From Emticicia sp965283955 (GTDB lineage: Bacteria; Bacteroidota; Bacteroidia; Cytophagales; Spirosomataceae): a stretch of 64,000 nucleotides of DNA. This document shows, piece by piece, positions 1-7,542 of this stretch; position 1 is the stretch's first letter, and the number at the start of each line of letters is the position of its first letter. The DNA lies in assembly GCA_965283955.1 (NCBI GenBank), contig CBDIQW010000001.1:3534001-3598000 (forward strand), read 5' to 3'. A program made the position numbers and the translations under genes. The notes under the pieces were generated by a model, which saw nothing but the letters and a program-made list of their open reading frames with translations, did no database searches and was not told the origin of the DNA.

Positions 1-1
1 C

Positions 2-937
2 ACTTCAAACGACCGCAAAAATGCTTATTCGGCAGACAAGCCTCGTTTTCAGAAAAACGAACCGCATAACCGAGACTTCAAACCAAAAAATAAGTTTGAA
101 CCGAAAGAAAATCAAGCAACATCTGGTCGTATAGATGCACCCAATTATGATACCGAGCGTTTGAAAAGTAAACTTCCCGAAAAACTTCAGAAAAAAGTTT
201 TGAAAGAAGAAAAAGAAGCGGGCAAAGATGAGCTAATCAGATTAAATCGCTATATTTCTAATGCAGGAGTTGCTTCTCGACGTGATGCCGATGAATTAAT
301 TGCTTCAGGGCAAATTACCGTAAACGGAAAAGAAGTGACAGAAATGGGCTATAAAGTAAAGCCTAACGATGTGGTTAAATACGGTAAGAAAATTCTGAAT
401 CGTGAAAAACTAATGTATGTTTTATTGAACAAACCAAAAGATTTTATCACGACTACAGAAGACCCAGATGAGCGTAGGACGGTGATGGATTTAGTGAAAA
501 ATGCGTGTTCCGAACGTATTTATCCAGTGGGTCGATTAGATAGAAATACAACGGGTTTATTGCTCTTGACAAACGATGGCGAAGTGGCTGAGAAGCTTTC
601 GCACCCTTCAAACGAAGTCAAGAAAATCTACCAAGTAGAGTTAGATAAACCAATTACAACCGAAGATTTTGAAGCCATCATCAAAGGTATCGAATTGGAA
701 GATGGTTTTATTAAGCCCGATGAATTAGCACTCGTTACACCCGATGCAGAGGTAGTAGGAATCAAGATTCATAGTGGCAAAAACCGCATTGTACGCCGTA
801 TTTTCGAGCATTTGGGTTATGAAGTTTTGAAACTCGACCGCACTACTTATGCGGGTCTTGATAAAAAAGACCTCCCACGTGGAAAATGGCGTTTCTTGAC
901 CGAAAAAGAAGTGATTCGCTTGAAATATATGTTGTAA
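2..937 (+). CDS. 23S rRNA pseudouridine synthase, RluB/RsuA family (5' partial)
   Basis: Isomerises uridine to pseudouridine in rRNA. The frame is open from the first bases of the window, so the gene starts upstream; about 311 codons are visible. The first ~70 residues are charged and low in complexity (Lys/Asn/Arg/Glu-rich), as in the long disordered N-terminal tails of Bacteroidota homologues. An S4 RNA-binding domain follows (RLNRYISNAGVASRRDADEL), then the catalytic domain with PVGRLDRNTTGLLLLTNDG, where the Asp of GRLD is the catalytic residue, and the late motif KNRIVRRIF. An internal TTG at 161 is not a convincing start because coding continues upstream of it. A strong terminator follows. 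Family is sure; RluB as against another RsuA-type enzyme is likely, not proven. Confidence 0.93.
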   Translation, partial: TSNDRKNAYSADKPRFQKNEPHNRDFKPKNKFEPKENQATSGRIDAPNYDTERLKSKLPEKLQKKVLKEEKEAGKDELIRLNRYISNAGVASRRDADELIASGQITVNGKEVTEMGYKVKPNDVVKYGKKILNREKLMYVLLNKPKDFITTTEDPDERRTVMDLVKNACSERIYPVGRLDRNTTGLLLLTNDGEVAEKLSHPSNEVKKIYQVELDKPITTEDFEAIIKGIELEDGFIKPDELALVTPDAEVVGIKIHSGKNRIVRRIFEHLGYEVLKLDRTTYAGLDKKDLPRGKWRFLTEKEVIRLKYML

Positions 938-975
938 GAAAGTCGATTGTCAACAGACAATGGTCAATAGTTTGC

Positions 976-1013
976 AAAACCCTGTGAGATTTTCTCACGG
1001 GGTTTTGTTTTTC
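976..1013 (+). terminator. Rho-independent terminator after the pseudouridine synthase
   Basis: Arms of 13 bases (AAAACCCTGTGAG / CTCACGGGGTTTT, one G-T pair) around a 5-base loop, followed by a T-rich tract. It lies 38 bases after the stop codon. Confidence 0.85.
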
Positions 1014-1121
1014 AGACCTAAAATTAGCTGTTTCATGACGAAAAAAAGATTCTTCACCAACACAAACGTATAGTTATCGACTTATAAGCCATTTGTCTTA
1101 GACCCTTAACACAAAATTTAT

Positions 1122-1129
1122 TATCTTTG
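1122..1129 (+). promoter_or_regulatory. Probable -7 box of the phosphosulfolactate synthase gene
   Basis: TATCTTTG fits the Bacteroidota -7 consensus TAnnTTTG and lies 30 bases before the start codon. No clear TTTG box is seen at the usual distance upstream. Confidence 0.4.
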
Positions 1130-1158
1130 CCGATGTTTCTAATATAACGATAAAGTAG

Positions 1159-1986
1159 ATGATGAATTATAGTTTAAATCACGTCCCGAAACGTACAGCC
1201 AAACCTCGTGAAGCTGGTCTAACGATGGTGATGGATAAAGGTCTCAGTATCAGAGAAGTAGAAGATATGTTGTCGATTTCGGCACCACACATTGACATTG
1301 TAAAACTCGGTTGGGCAACTTCATTTGTTACGCCAAACCTAAAAGATAAAGTAAAAGTATATCAAGATGCAGGTATTCCGATTTATTTCGGTGGAACGCT
1401 CTTTGAAGCTTTCGTTGCCCGTGACCAATTCGAAGACTATCTACGAGTATTAGACCAATACAACCTCGAACATGCCGAAGTTTCTGACGGCTCCATCGAA
1501 ATTTCGAGCGAAGAAAAGTGCGGATACATTCGCCGTTTGGCTACTCGTGCAAAAGTGCTTTCAGAAGTAGGCTCAAAAGATGCCGAAAAGATTTTTGCTC
1601 CCTACAAATGGATTGAAATGATGCAGTCGGAGTTGGATGCAGGTGCTTGGAAAGTAATCGGTGAAGCTCGTGAGGGCGGAAATGTGGGCCTTTTCCGTAG
1701 TAGTGGTGAAGTGCGTCAGGGTTTGGTTGATGAAATCATTCATGCCATTCCTGCCGAAAAAATCATTTGGGAAGCTCCACAAAAATCGCAACAAGTGTAC
1801 TTCGTAAAGTTGGTTGGCACAAATGTAAACCTCGGAAATATTGCTCCAAACGAAGTAATTCCACTCGAAACTATCCGTATCGGACTTCGTGGAGATACTT
1901 TCGCTCATTTCTTGCCAGAAAAAACAAAAAAACGTTTCAAACTTGGCAAATACAGCGGCGATAAGCGTATTACGCAAGATGAATAG
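1159..1986 (+). CDS. comA: Phosphosulfolactate synthase family protein (ComA-like)
   Basis: ComA-type enzymes add sulfite to phosphoenolpyruvate, giving (R)-phosphosulfolactate. The 275-residue length fits the family. Visible landmarks are VKLGWATSFV (near 50), IYFGGTLFEAF (near 75), AEVSDGSIEI (near 107), GEAREGGNVGLFR (near 170) and IRIGLRGDTF near the C-terminus. The start could be either of two adjacent ATGs (1159 or 1162). The gene stands alone: no comB, comC, comD or comE homologue lies nearby, so it is unlikely to serve coenzyme M synthesis. A role in feeding sulfonate or sulfonolipid metabolism is inference only. Family confident; substrate not proven. Confidence 0.85.
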   Translation: MMNYSLNHVPKRTAKPREAGLTMVMDKGLSIREVEDMLSISAPHIDIVKLGWATSFVTPNLKDKVKVYQDAGIPIYFGGTLFEAFVARDQFEDYLRVLDQYNLEHAEVSDGSIEISSEEKCGYIRRLATRAKVLSEVGSKDAEKIFAPYKWIEMMQSELDAGAWKVIGEAREGGNVGLFRSSGEVRQGLVDEIIHAIPAEKIIWEAPQKSQQVYFVKLVGTNVNLGNIAPNEVIPLETIRIGLRGDTFAHFLPEKTKKRFKLGKYSGDKRITQDE

Positions 1987-2004
1987 AGTTCTGATTCATT
2001 TAAG

Positions 2005-2112
2005 GTTTTAACCACGGAGTTAAGAGAGTTTTACACTGAGTTTCACCGAGTTTTATTCTCTACTTTTCAGTGTAACTCCGTGCAAAACTTCGTGTACCTC
2101 CGTGGTTAAAAC
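2005..2112. repeat. Inverted-repeat element, family A (copy 1)
   Basis: Perfect 15-bp terminal arms, GTTTTAACCACGGAG (2005-2019) and its complement (2098-2112), enclose inner complementary pieces (TTACACTG / CAGTGTAA). Similar elements with the same CCACGGAG ends occur at 55338-55414 and 58274-58370. It fills the gap between comA and the dedA-type gene and has no coding capacity. Confidence 0.85.
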
Positions 2113-2171
2113 AAACTTTTACTCTTTTTAATGTCTCATAGGTTACCAATTCAATATTCAGCACTCTTATC

Positions 2172-2816
2172 ATGGAATTCATACATTTTATTTTAGACTT
2201 TTTAAAAGACCCACTAACTACGCTTCAGTGGTTTTTGGCCGAATACGATACGCTCACGTATGCTATCTTGTTTCTCATTATTTTTGTAGAAACAGGCTTT
2301 ATTATCATGCCACTTTTACCAGGCGATTCACTACTTTTTGCGGTGGGTTTGTTGGCTTCAACCACTGGCAAACTTGATATTGCTTTCGTGATTCCGTTAT
2401 TGATTATTGCAGCACTTTTGGGCGATAACGTCAATTATTTAGTCGGAAAAAACTTCAGTAATTTTATCAAATCTCGTGATAAAATACTTTTCTTGAAGCG
2501 AGAATACATCACCAAAACCGAAGAATTTTACGAAAAACATGGTGGAAAAGCCGTAATTATTGCTCGTTTTATGCCTATTATTCGTACAATTGCTCCATTT
2601 GTGGCAGGTGCGGGTAGTATGAAATACGCCAAATACATCACTTTCTGTGTATTAGGAGCGGTTTTGTGGGTAACGAGCATCACGCTTCTGGGCTACTTCT
2701 TGGGTTCAAATGAGTGGGTAAAACACAATTTCGAGAAAGTGGTTTTAGGAATTGTTTTCATCTCAATTTTACCAATGATTGTTGGAATTTTGAAAGCAAA
2801 ATTTGCTAAATCATAA
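2172..2816 (+). CDS. DedA family membrane protein (VTT domain)
   Basis: DedA/SNARE-associated proteins are inner-membrane proteins; some members move lipid carriers or phospholipids across the membrane. The 214 residues hold a hydrophobic N-terminal segment (VETGFIIMPLLPGDSLLFAVG, near 40-60), the motif GDNVNYLVGKNF, the conserved ARFMPIIRTIAPFVAGAGSM block (near 137-156) and two further membrane spans. It is first in a tight same-strand run: the next gene begins 2 bases after its stop and aroE follows, so co-transcription is likely. Substrate unknown. Confidence 0.9.
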   Translation: MEFIHFILDFLKDPLTTLQWFLAEYDTLTYAILFLIIFVETGFIIMPLLPGDSLLFAVGLLASTTGKLDIAFVIPLLIIAALLGDNVNYLVGKNFSNFIKSRDKILFLKREYITKTEEFYEKHGGKAVIIARFMPIIRTIAPFVAGAGSMKYAKYITFCVLGAVLWVTSITLLGYFLGSNEWVKHNFEKVVLGIVFISILPMIVGILKAKFAKS

Positions 2817-2818
2817 TC

Positions 2819-3301
2819 ATGAGATTTATCTTTCAATGCTTGATAATCAGTCTATTCGCTATGCAAACCAATGCCCAGCAATTATCGACGTCGGTCACGA
2901 AAAGCTATGCTTTCAGACTTCGCCCCAATCAAGATTTAAAGAAGGAACTTCAACGATTCATAGACGAAAAACAACTATCGGCCGCTTGCGTACTTACGTG
3001 CGTGGGTAGCCTGACCTCGGTAAATATCAGATACGCCAACCAAGAAAAATACGAACTGCTCAAAGGACATTTCGAGATTGTTTCCTTGGTTGGTGTTTTG
3101 TCGAAAAACGGCTCACATATTCATATTTCAGTGAGTGATTCGACAGGAAAAACCATTGGCGGACATTTGGGCGATGAAAGCTTGATTTATACAACTGCCG
3201 AAATCGTACTCGGAATCATGCCCGATTATGATTTTGTTCGAGAACCCGACCCAACTTTTGGCTACAAAGAACTCGTAGTTCGCCGCCGAAAAAAGAAATA
3301 A
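2819..3301 (+). CDS. PPC/DUF296 domain protein with a predicted signal peptide
   Basis: 160 residues. The first 20 (MRFIFQCLIISLFAMQTNAQ) look like a Sec signal peptide ending in ANAQ-type small residues. The rest is one PPC (DUF296) domain with the diagnostic GSHIHISVSDSTGKTIGGHL near 100-120 and a basic C-terminal tail (RRRKKK). Plant PPC proteins bind AT-rich DNA, and bacterial stand-alone PPC proteins are trimers of unknown function usually without a signal peptide. It starts 2 bases after the dedA-type stop and ends close to aroE, so it is probably in that operon. Domain confident; export is a prediction. Confidence 0.85.
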   Translation: MRFIFQCLIISLFAMQTNAQQLSTSVTKSYAFRLRPNQDLKKELQRFIDEKQLSAACVLTCVGSLTSVNIRYANQEKYELLKGHFEIVSLVGVLSKNGSHIHISVSDSTGKTIGGHLGDESLIYTTAEIVLGIMPDYDFVREPDPTFGYKELVVRRRKKK

Positions 3302-3319
3302 ACTTTGACAAATCAACCC

Positions 3320-4063
3320 ATGAACGCCTACGCCCTAATCGGATTTCCGCTCGGACACTCATTTTCAAAAAAATATTTTACCGAAAAGTTTAAACAAATG
3401 GGTCTTTCCGAAACCCACGAATACAAACTTTTTGAGCTACCCGATATTCAAGAATTTCCGCAATTATTGAAAAATGAACCGAATCTGAAAGGATTAAACG
3501 TGACGATTCCGCACAAACAGGCGGTTATGCCTTTTTTGGATGGACTCGATGCTTCGGCCGAAAAAGTTGGAGCGGTCAATGTGATTAAATTCATGGAAGA
3601 TGGTCGCTTAATCGGTTATAATTCAGACTATTACGGCTTCAAAACTTCGCTCGAAGATTTTCTTTCGGAAGTCAATATTCCATCAATTAAAGCACTTGTT
3701 TTGGGCAATGGCGGAGCAGGAAAAGCAGTTGTGGCGGCACTGAAAGATTTGGAAATTACCTATAAAACAGTTTCCAGAACAAAATCAGATGAAAACATCG
3801 GCTACGACGAAATTCCAGCATTAATAGCTGATTATCAATTAATTATCAACTGCTCGCCAGTTGGCACTTACCCGAAATCTGACCAATGTCCAGATATTCC
3901 ATACGAATCTCTGACCGAAAATCATTTTCTTTATGATTTAGTATATAATCCGCTCGAAACATTGTTTCTACAGAAGGGGAAAGAGCAAGGAGCAAAAACA
4001 CATAATGGATTACCGATGCTTCATTTGCAAGCTGAAAAAGCTTGGGAGGTTTGGAGTTCATAA
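3320..4063 (+). CDS. aroE: Shikimate dehydrogenase
   Basis: NADP-dependent reduction of 3-dehydroshikimate to shikimate in aromatic amino-acid synthesis. 247 residues from the ATG at 3320; an in-frame TTG at 3305 is less likely because family members begin directly with YALIGFPLGHSFS. Visible features are GLNVTIPHK (catalytic Lys, near 62-70), GAVNVI, the nucleotide-binding loop GNGGAGKA (near 134), INCSPVGTYP and the C-terminal HNGLPMLHLQAEKAWE. It is last of the DedA / PPC / aroE run and is followed by a strong hairpin. Confidence 0.95.
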   Translation: MNAYALIGFPLGHSFSKKYFTEKFKQMGLSETHEYKLFELPDIQEFPQLLKNEPNLKGLNVTIPHKQAVMPFLDGLDASAEKVGAVNVIKFMEDGRLIGYNSDYYGFKTSLEDFLSEVNIPSIKALVLGNGGAGKAVVAALKDLEITYKTVSRTKSDENIGYDEIPALIADYQLIINCSPVGTYPKSDQCPDIPYESLTENHFLYDLVYNPLETLFLQKGKEQGAKTHNGLPMLHLQAEKAWEVWSS

Positions 4064-4068
4064 ATGCT

Positions 4069-4115
4069 AAGGAAGACTTCGCTGGGCGACATTCGGTCTT
4101 AGCGAAGTCTTCCTT
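4069..4115 (+). terminator. Long hairpin after aroE, probable terminator
   Basis: Perfect 15-bp arms AAGGAAGACTTCGCT (4069-4083) and complement (4101-4115) around a 17-base loop. The last arm runs into TTT, so termination is likely. Confidence 0.7.
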
Positions 4116-4237
4116 TAAAAATAGGGGAAAGATAAGCTAAAGTTGTCTTTACAAAAAACTGGTGCAACGATTTGCCCAATAATATCATCTTGTAAATATC
4201 CGTTAAATTATAAACCACTAAACAATTTCAAAATTTT

Positions 4238-4663
4238 ATGAAGACAGCAGTGAAATTCTTGTTTGTTATGTTATCGTTTGTTGCCAGCACAGCTTTTGCG
4301 GCCGAAACAGATTTAGAGTACAAAGCCGTGACGGTAGAAGATGAGTTTGCGAAAGTAAACAAATTGGAGCAATACCTTGCTGAACACCCAGACATGACCT
4401 ATGAGCAAGTAAAAAAGGCAAAACCAGAACTTTTAGAAGATGTAGATTTGATTTCTAACACTAACACTAATTTGGTACCTACAAAAGACATGCCTTTGGT
4501 TGGTGGTTTTTGGTGGGGCTGTTGCCTCGGCGTAGTTGGTTTAGCATTGGTTTACTTTATTACAGACCACGACAAAGACCAAGTACGTAAAGCATTTTGG
4601 GGCTGTGTAATCGCCACAATCATTTGGGGAATTGGTGGTTTCTGGAATCCATTTAGTTGGTAA
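4238..4663 (+). CDS. Small secreted/membrane protein of unknown function
   Basis: 141 residues, family not recognised. A signal peptide is clear (hydrophobic 5-20 ending ASTAFAAE). Residues 22-85 are soluble and acidic; residues 88-110 (GGFWWGCCLGVVGLALVYFI) and 118-135 (FWGCVIATIIWGIGGFW) are membrane segments, with a charged DHDKDQVRK loop between them. A Cys-Cys pair and a third Cys lie in the membrane parts. The protein resembles small YqaE/DUF4190-like membrane proteins only in general form. A terminator follows directly. Confidence 0.75.
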   Translation: MKTAVKFLFVMLSFVASTAFAAETDLEYKAVTVEDEFAKVNKLEQYLAEHPDMTYEQVKKAKPELLEDVDLISNTNTNLVPTKDMPLVGGFWWGCCLGVVGLALVYFITDHDKDQVRKAFWGCVIATIIWGIGGFWNPFSW

Positions 4664-4684
4664 TATACAACAAAAAATAACGTT

Positions 4685-4727
4685 AACGCCACAAAGTTTT
4701 TATTAACTTTGTGGCGTTCCTGTTTTT
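4685..4727 (+). terminator. Rho-independent terminator
   Basis: Perfect 14-bp stem AACGCCACAAAGTT / AACTTTGTGGCGTT with a 6-base loop, then CCTGTTTTT. It separates the small membrane protein gene from the broken 2Fe-2S gene. Confidence 0.85.
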
Positions 4728-4747
4728 AAAATATAAAAGATTTAACG

Positions 4748-5066
4748 ATGAAATTCAAAAAACACGTATTTGTTTGTACAAATGATAAAGATGCACCAAA
4801 GAAATGTTGTGGAAGTGAAAGAGGCATGGCCTTGGTCGATGCCTTCAAAGAAGAATTAAAAGACCGTAATTTATTGACCGAAATCAGAGCCTCAAAAATC
4901 GGGTTGTTTAGATGTTTGTGCATTTGATCCATCGGTTGTTGTATATCCTGAAGGTATTTGGTACGGAAATGTACAGCCAGCAGACATTAAAGAAATCGTA
5001 GAAAGCCATTTAGTAAACGACCAGCCAGTTGAGCGTTTGCAGTTAAAATTTGCACCAAAAGCATAG
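4748..5066 (+). pseudogene. Thioredoxin-like [2Fe-2S] ferredoxin-type protein, frame interrupted
   Basis: The ATG at 4748 opens MKFKKHVFVCTNDKDAPKKC with a Cys-Cys-Gly, as in COG3411-type (2Fe-2S) ferredoxins related to NuoE. The frame stops at 4925 after reading IGLFRCLCI. In the next frame the expected SGCLDVCAFDPSVVVYPEG, WYGNVQPADIKEIVE and VERLQLKFAPKA run to 5066. One extra base near 4892-4898 (TCAAAAA) explains the break; without it the gene is exactly 318 bases, 105 codons, with all four cluster cysteines. It is probably intact in the organism and misread in a homopolymer. It ends 4 bases before the YjjG-like gene. Confidence 0.8.
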
Positions 5067-5070
5067 TTTT

Positions 5071-5769
5071 ATGGTCTATAAACATCTTTTCTTTGACCTC
5101 GACCATACACTTTGGGATTTTGAACGAAACTCGGCTGAATGTTTGGCTGATATTTACGAAATTTTTGACTTCAAAAGTCTAAATATCAGCACTCTGGAGG
5201 CTTTTCAGCAAGAGTTTTCGATTGTGAATAGGCGTCATTGGAGCTTGCTCGAACAAAATCTGATTACACACGATGAACTTCGTCGTCGAAGATTCCAAGA
5301 AACACTCGAAAATCTTGGAGTAAAAGACCTCAAAAAATCGTTTGGTTTAGAAATTAATGAATATTTTCTTGAATTGTTGCCCAAAAAAGCACATCTAATT
5401 GAAGGTGCGGTCGAAATTTTGGACTATTTATTGCCAAAATATGAGCTGCATATCATTAGTAATGGTTGGCAGGATATTCAAGTAAACAAAATGAAAAGCT
5501 CCGAAATACATCATTATTTTGGAGAAATCATTACCAACGAATTGGCTGGCACTCGCAAACCAGACCGTCGAATTTTTGATTATGCCATTGAAGTTACGAA
5601 AGCTGATTTAGCCGAAAGTTTGATGATTGGTGATAATTATGAAGCCGATATTTTAGGGGCAATCAATGCCAATATGGATACAGTTTTTTATAATCCAGAA
5701 GATATTCCAACAGGTCAAAAACCAACTTTTGATATAAAGAAATTGGTCGAACTGAAAGAAATTTTGTAA
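5071..5769 (+). CDS. yjjG: YjjG family noncanonical pyrimidine nucleotidase (HAD hydrolase)
   Basis: Haloacid-dehalogenase-type phosphatase that removes phosphate from pyrimidine nucleotides, including damaged ones, in the family's studied members. 232 residues from the ATG at 5071; an upstream TTG overlaps the preceding gene and is not needed. HAD motif I is FFDLDHTLWDF (Asp nucleophile near 9), motif II is HIISNGW, motif III is GTRKPDRRIF and motif IV is MIGDNYEADILGAINA. The TLWDFE signature after motif I is typical of YjjG. Confidence 0.88.
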   Translation: MVYKHLFFDLDHTLWDFERNSAECLADIYEIFDFKSLNISTLEAFQQEFSIVNRRHWSLLEQNLITHDELRRRRFQETLENLGVKDLKKSFGLEINEYFLELLPKKAHLIEGAVEILDYLLPKYELHIISNGWQDIQVNKMKSSEIHHYFGEIITNELAGTRKPDRRIFDYAIEVTKADLAESLMIGDNYEADILGAINANMDTVFYNPEDIPTGQKPTFDIKKLVELKEIL

Positions 5770-5774
5770 AATTG

Positions 5775-5807
5775 TAGGACAAGTTGGAAGCTTGTCCTAT
5801 TAATTTT
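5775..5807 (+). terminator. Hairpin, possible terminator
   Basis: Perfect 9-bp stem TAGGACAAG / CTTGTCCTA with a 7-base loop followed by TTAATTTTA. It lies 6 bases after the yjjG stop. Confidence 0.5.
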
Positions 5808-5814
5808 ATAAACA

Positions 5815-6270
5815 ATGAAAATCGAATTCGACGCTATCATCCAAAAAGACGAAGAACATAACGGTTCTTACTGCGATATTCCTTTTAATGTTCTCGAAAC
5901 TTTCGGCAAGAAAAGACTAAAAATCAAAGCCATCATTGATACCGTCGAATACCGTGGTCTACTCACGCCAATGGGTGGCAAGTACGGGCTATTTATGAAT
6001 AAAGAAGTGCGTGATAAAGTAGGCAAAACTTATGGCGAAAGTGTGCATGTTTCAATTGAAGAAGATACTGAACCACGAGTGGTTGAAATACCACAAGATC
6101 TGCTCGAAGCTATGTTAGCGGCTGATGTAAAAGCATTTTTTGATAGTTTATCATTTACGCACCAAAAAGAATATACTCAATGGATTTTGGATGCCAAGAA
6201 AGAAGAAACTCGTCAAAATAGGCTTGTAAAAGCCATCGAAATGATGCAGAATAAAATTAAAGCCAGATAA
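5815..6270 (+). CDS. DUF1905 / YdeI-like protein
   Basis: 151 residues. The first ~90 form a DUF1905 domain (IEFDAIIQKDEEHNGSYCDI, FGKKRLKIKAIIDTVEYRG, MGGKYGLFMNKEVRDKVGK). Residues 95-150 form a YdeI/OmpD-associated helical domain (PQDLLEAMLAADVKAFFDSL, SFTHQKEYTQWILDAKKEET) as in proteins annotated as bacteriocin-protection YdeI. The two-domain arrangement is common in Bacteroidota. Molecular function is not established. It is probably transcribed alone. Confidence 0.82.
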   Translation: MKIEFDAIIQKDEEHNGSYCDIPFNVLETFGKKRLKIKAIIDTVEYRGLLTPMGGKYGLFMNKEVRDKVGKTYGESVHVSIEEDTEPRVVEIPQDLLEAMLAADVKAFFDSLSFTHQKEYTQWILDAKKEETRQNRLVKAIEMMQNKIKAR

Positions 6271-6442
6271 ACTTCAAGATGGAGATTTCTATAATAAAAA
6301 GTGTAATTGCTCAAATGTGATATAATCTGTAACGAATGGCAAATAAAGAAATGTATGTAGTGCATTTTACATTGCTTGTAAAACCACCCAACAAATTATC
6401 ACACTAAAAAAAAAACGCATTTAAACCTGAAACTTATCTAAA

Positions 6443-6901
6443 ATGAAAATTAGCCTATTACCTATTTTTTGCCTATTCTTAGTAGCTTGCCAAACGAATA
6501 AGACTGAAACTATCCAACAAAATTCTTTGCCAATTGAAGGAACTTGGAAACTTCTTTCGGGAACTATCATCGAAAACGGTGATACAACGGTAACTTCCTA
6601 CACCGAAAATGTATCGTTTATCAAAATTATCAATGATTCTCACTTTGCATTTCTGAAACACGCATTGCCCAATAATAATGATTCCACTGCTTTCGATGCA
6701 GGTGGTGGCAGCTATACTTTGCAAGACAGTACTTATACCGAACGTTTAGAATATTACAAAGAAAAGGCTTGGGAAAACAATGATTTCAAGTTTACGGTAA
6801 GCATCAAAAACGATACGCTCATTCAAACAGGTATTGAGAAAATTGAAAAAGCGGGTATCAATAGATTGAATATTGAAAAATACGTTCGATTGAAAAAATA
6901 A
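6443..6901 (+). CDS. Lipoprotein with a lipocalin-like fold
   Basis: 152 residues. A lipobox ending LVAC places the lipidated Cys at residue 16. After a short polar linker the segment IEGTWKLLSGTIIENGDTTV looks like the first strands of a lipocalin-like (DUF4488/lipocalin_4 type) domain, and repeated beta-rich stretches continue to a C-terminal KYVRLKK. Ligand unknown. The LysE-type gene starts 5 bases after its stop, so the two may be co-transcribed. Confidence 0.78.
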   Translation: MKISLLPIFCLFLVACQTNKTETIQQNSLPIEGTWKLLSGTIIENGDTTVTSYTENVSFIKIINDSHFAFLKHALPNNNDSTAFDAGGGSYTLQDSTYTERLEYYKEKAWENNDFKFTVSIKNDTLIQTGIEKIEKAGINRLNIEKYVRLKK

Positions 6902-6906
6902 ATTCT

Positions 6907-7536
6907 ATGCCCGATTTACAAAACTTCCTGCTTTTCGCTTTAGCGGCATTGATGCTTAATATCACACCAGGGAATGATATGATATTTGTGATTTCTCGAA
7001 GTCTGAGTTATGGTACAAAAGCGGGTATTTATGCTGCGTTTGGCATTGGACTGGGTTGTTTTGTACATATTTTTGCTTCGGTAGTTGGGCTTTCAATTAT
7101 AATTCAGCAATCTGAAATTTTGTTTAACATCATTCGCTACGCAGGAGCAGCGTATCTGATTTTTATTGGTATCAAAAGTTTCATGGAAAAACCTTCAACA
7201 ATGATTTTTAACCAAAATCAAAACGATAAAAATACCAATCTCAAAATTCTCCGACAAGGCACAATTACCAATGTGCTGAACCCAAAAGTTTCGTTGTTTT
7301 TCTTGGCTTTTTTGCCACAATTCATCGATAATCAGGCCGAAAACATCACTTCTCAAATATTGTTTTTGGGACTTTGGTTTAATTTTTCGGGAACTGTGGT
7401 AAATGTATTAATTGCTCTGCTTTTCAGCAAAATCATTGCTAAACTGAGTAATTTTCAGCAATTTTGGAAGATTCAGAACAAAATTTCGGGTGCAGTTTTG
7501 GTGGCTTTAGGTTTGCATATTGCTTTGAAAAAATAA
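6907..7536 (+). CDS. LysE/RhtB family amino-acid exporter
   Basis: 209 residues with about six membrane segments. The N-terminal motif MLNITPGNDMIFVISRSLSY (near 16-35) carries the family's conserved NxTPGPxx-like block, here with GND in place of GPD/GPN. Further signs are GIKSF after the third span and the central NVLNPKVSLFFLAFLPQFI block. Such proteins export amino acids or related small molecules; the substrate cannot be told. It lies convergent with the glycosyltransferase gene, 6 bases apart. Confidence 0.9.
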   Translation: MPDLQNFLLFALAALMLNITPGNDMIFVISRSLSYGTKAGIYAAFGIGLGCFVHIFASVVGLSIIIQQSEILFNIIRYAGAAYLIFIGIKSFMEKPSTMIFNQNQNDKNTNLKILRQGTITNVLNPKVSLFFLAFLPQFIDNQAENITSQILFLGLWFNFSGTVVNVLIALLFSKIIAKLSNFQQFWKIQNKISGAVLVALGLHIALKK

Positions 7537-7542
7537 ATAAAT

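Noticed and set aside
1573..1977. A 134-codon minus-strand frame opposite comA
   Set aside because: The plus-strand gene has strong family motifs; the antisense frame has none.
3305..3319. TTG at 3305 as start of aroE
   Set aside because: It adds five residues absent in the family, and an ATG fitting the family start lies at 3320.
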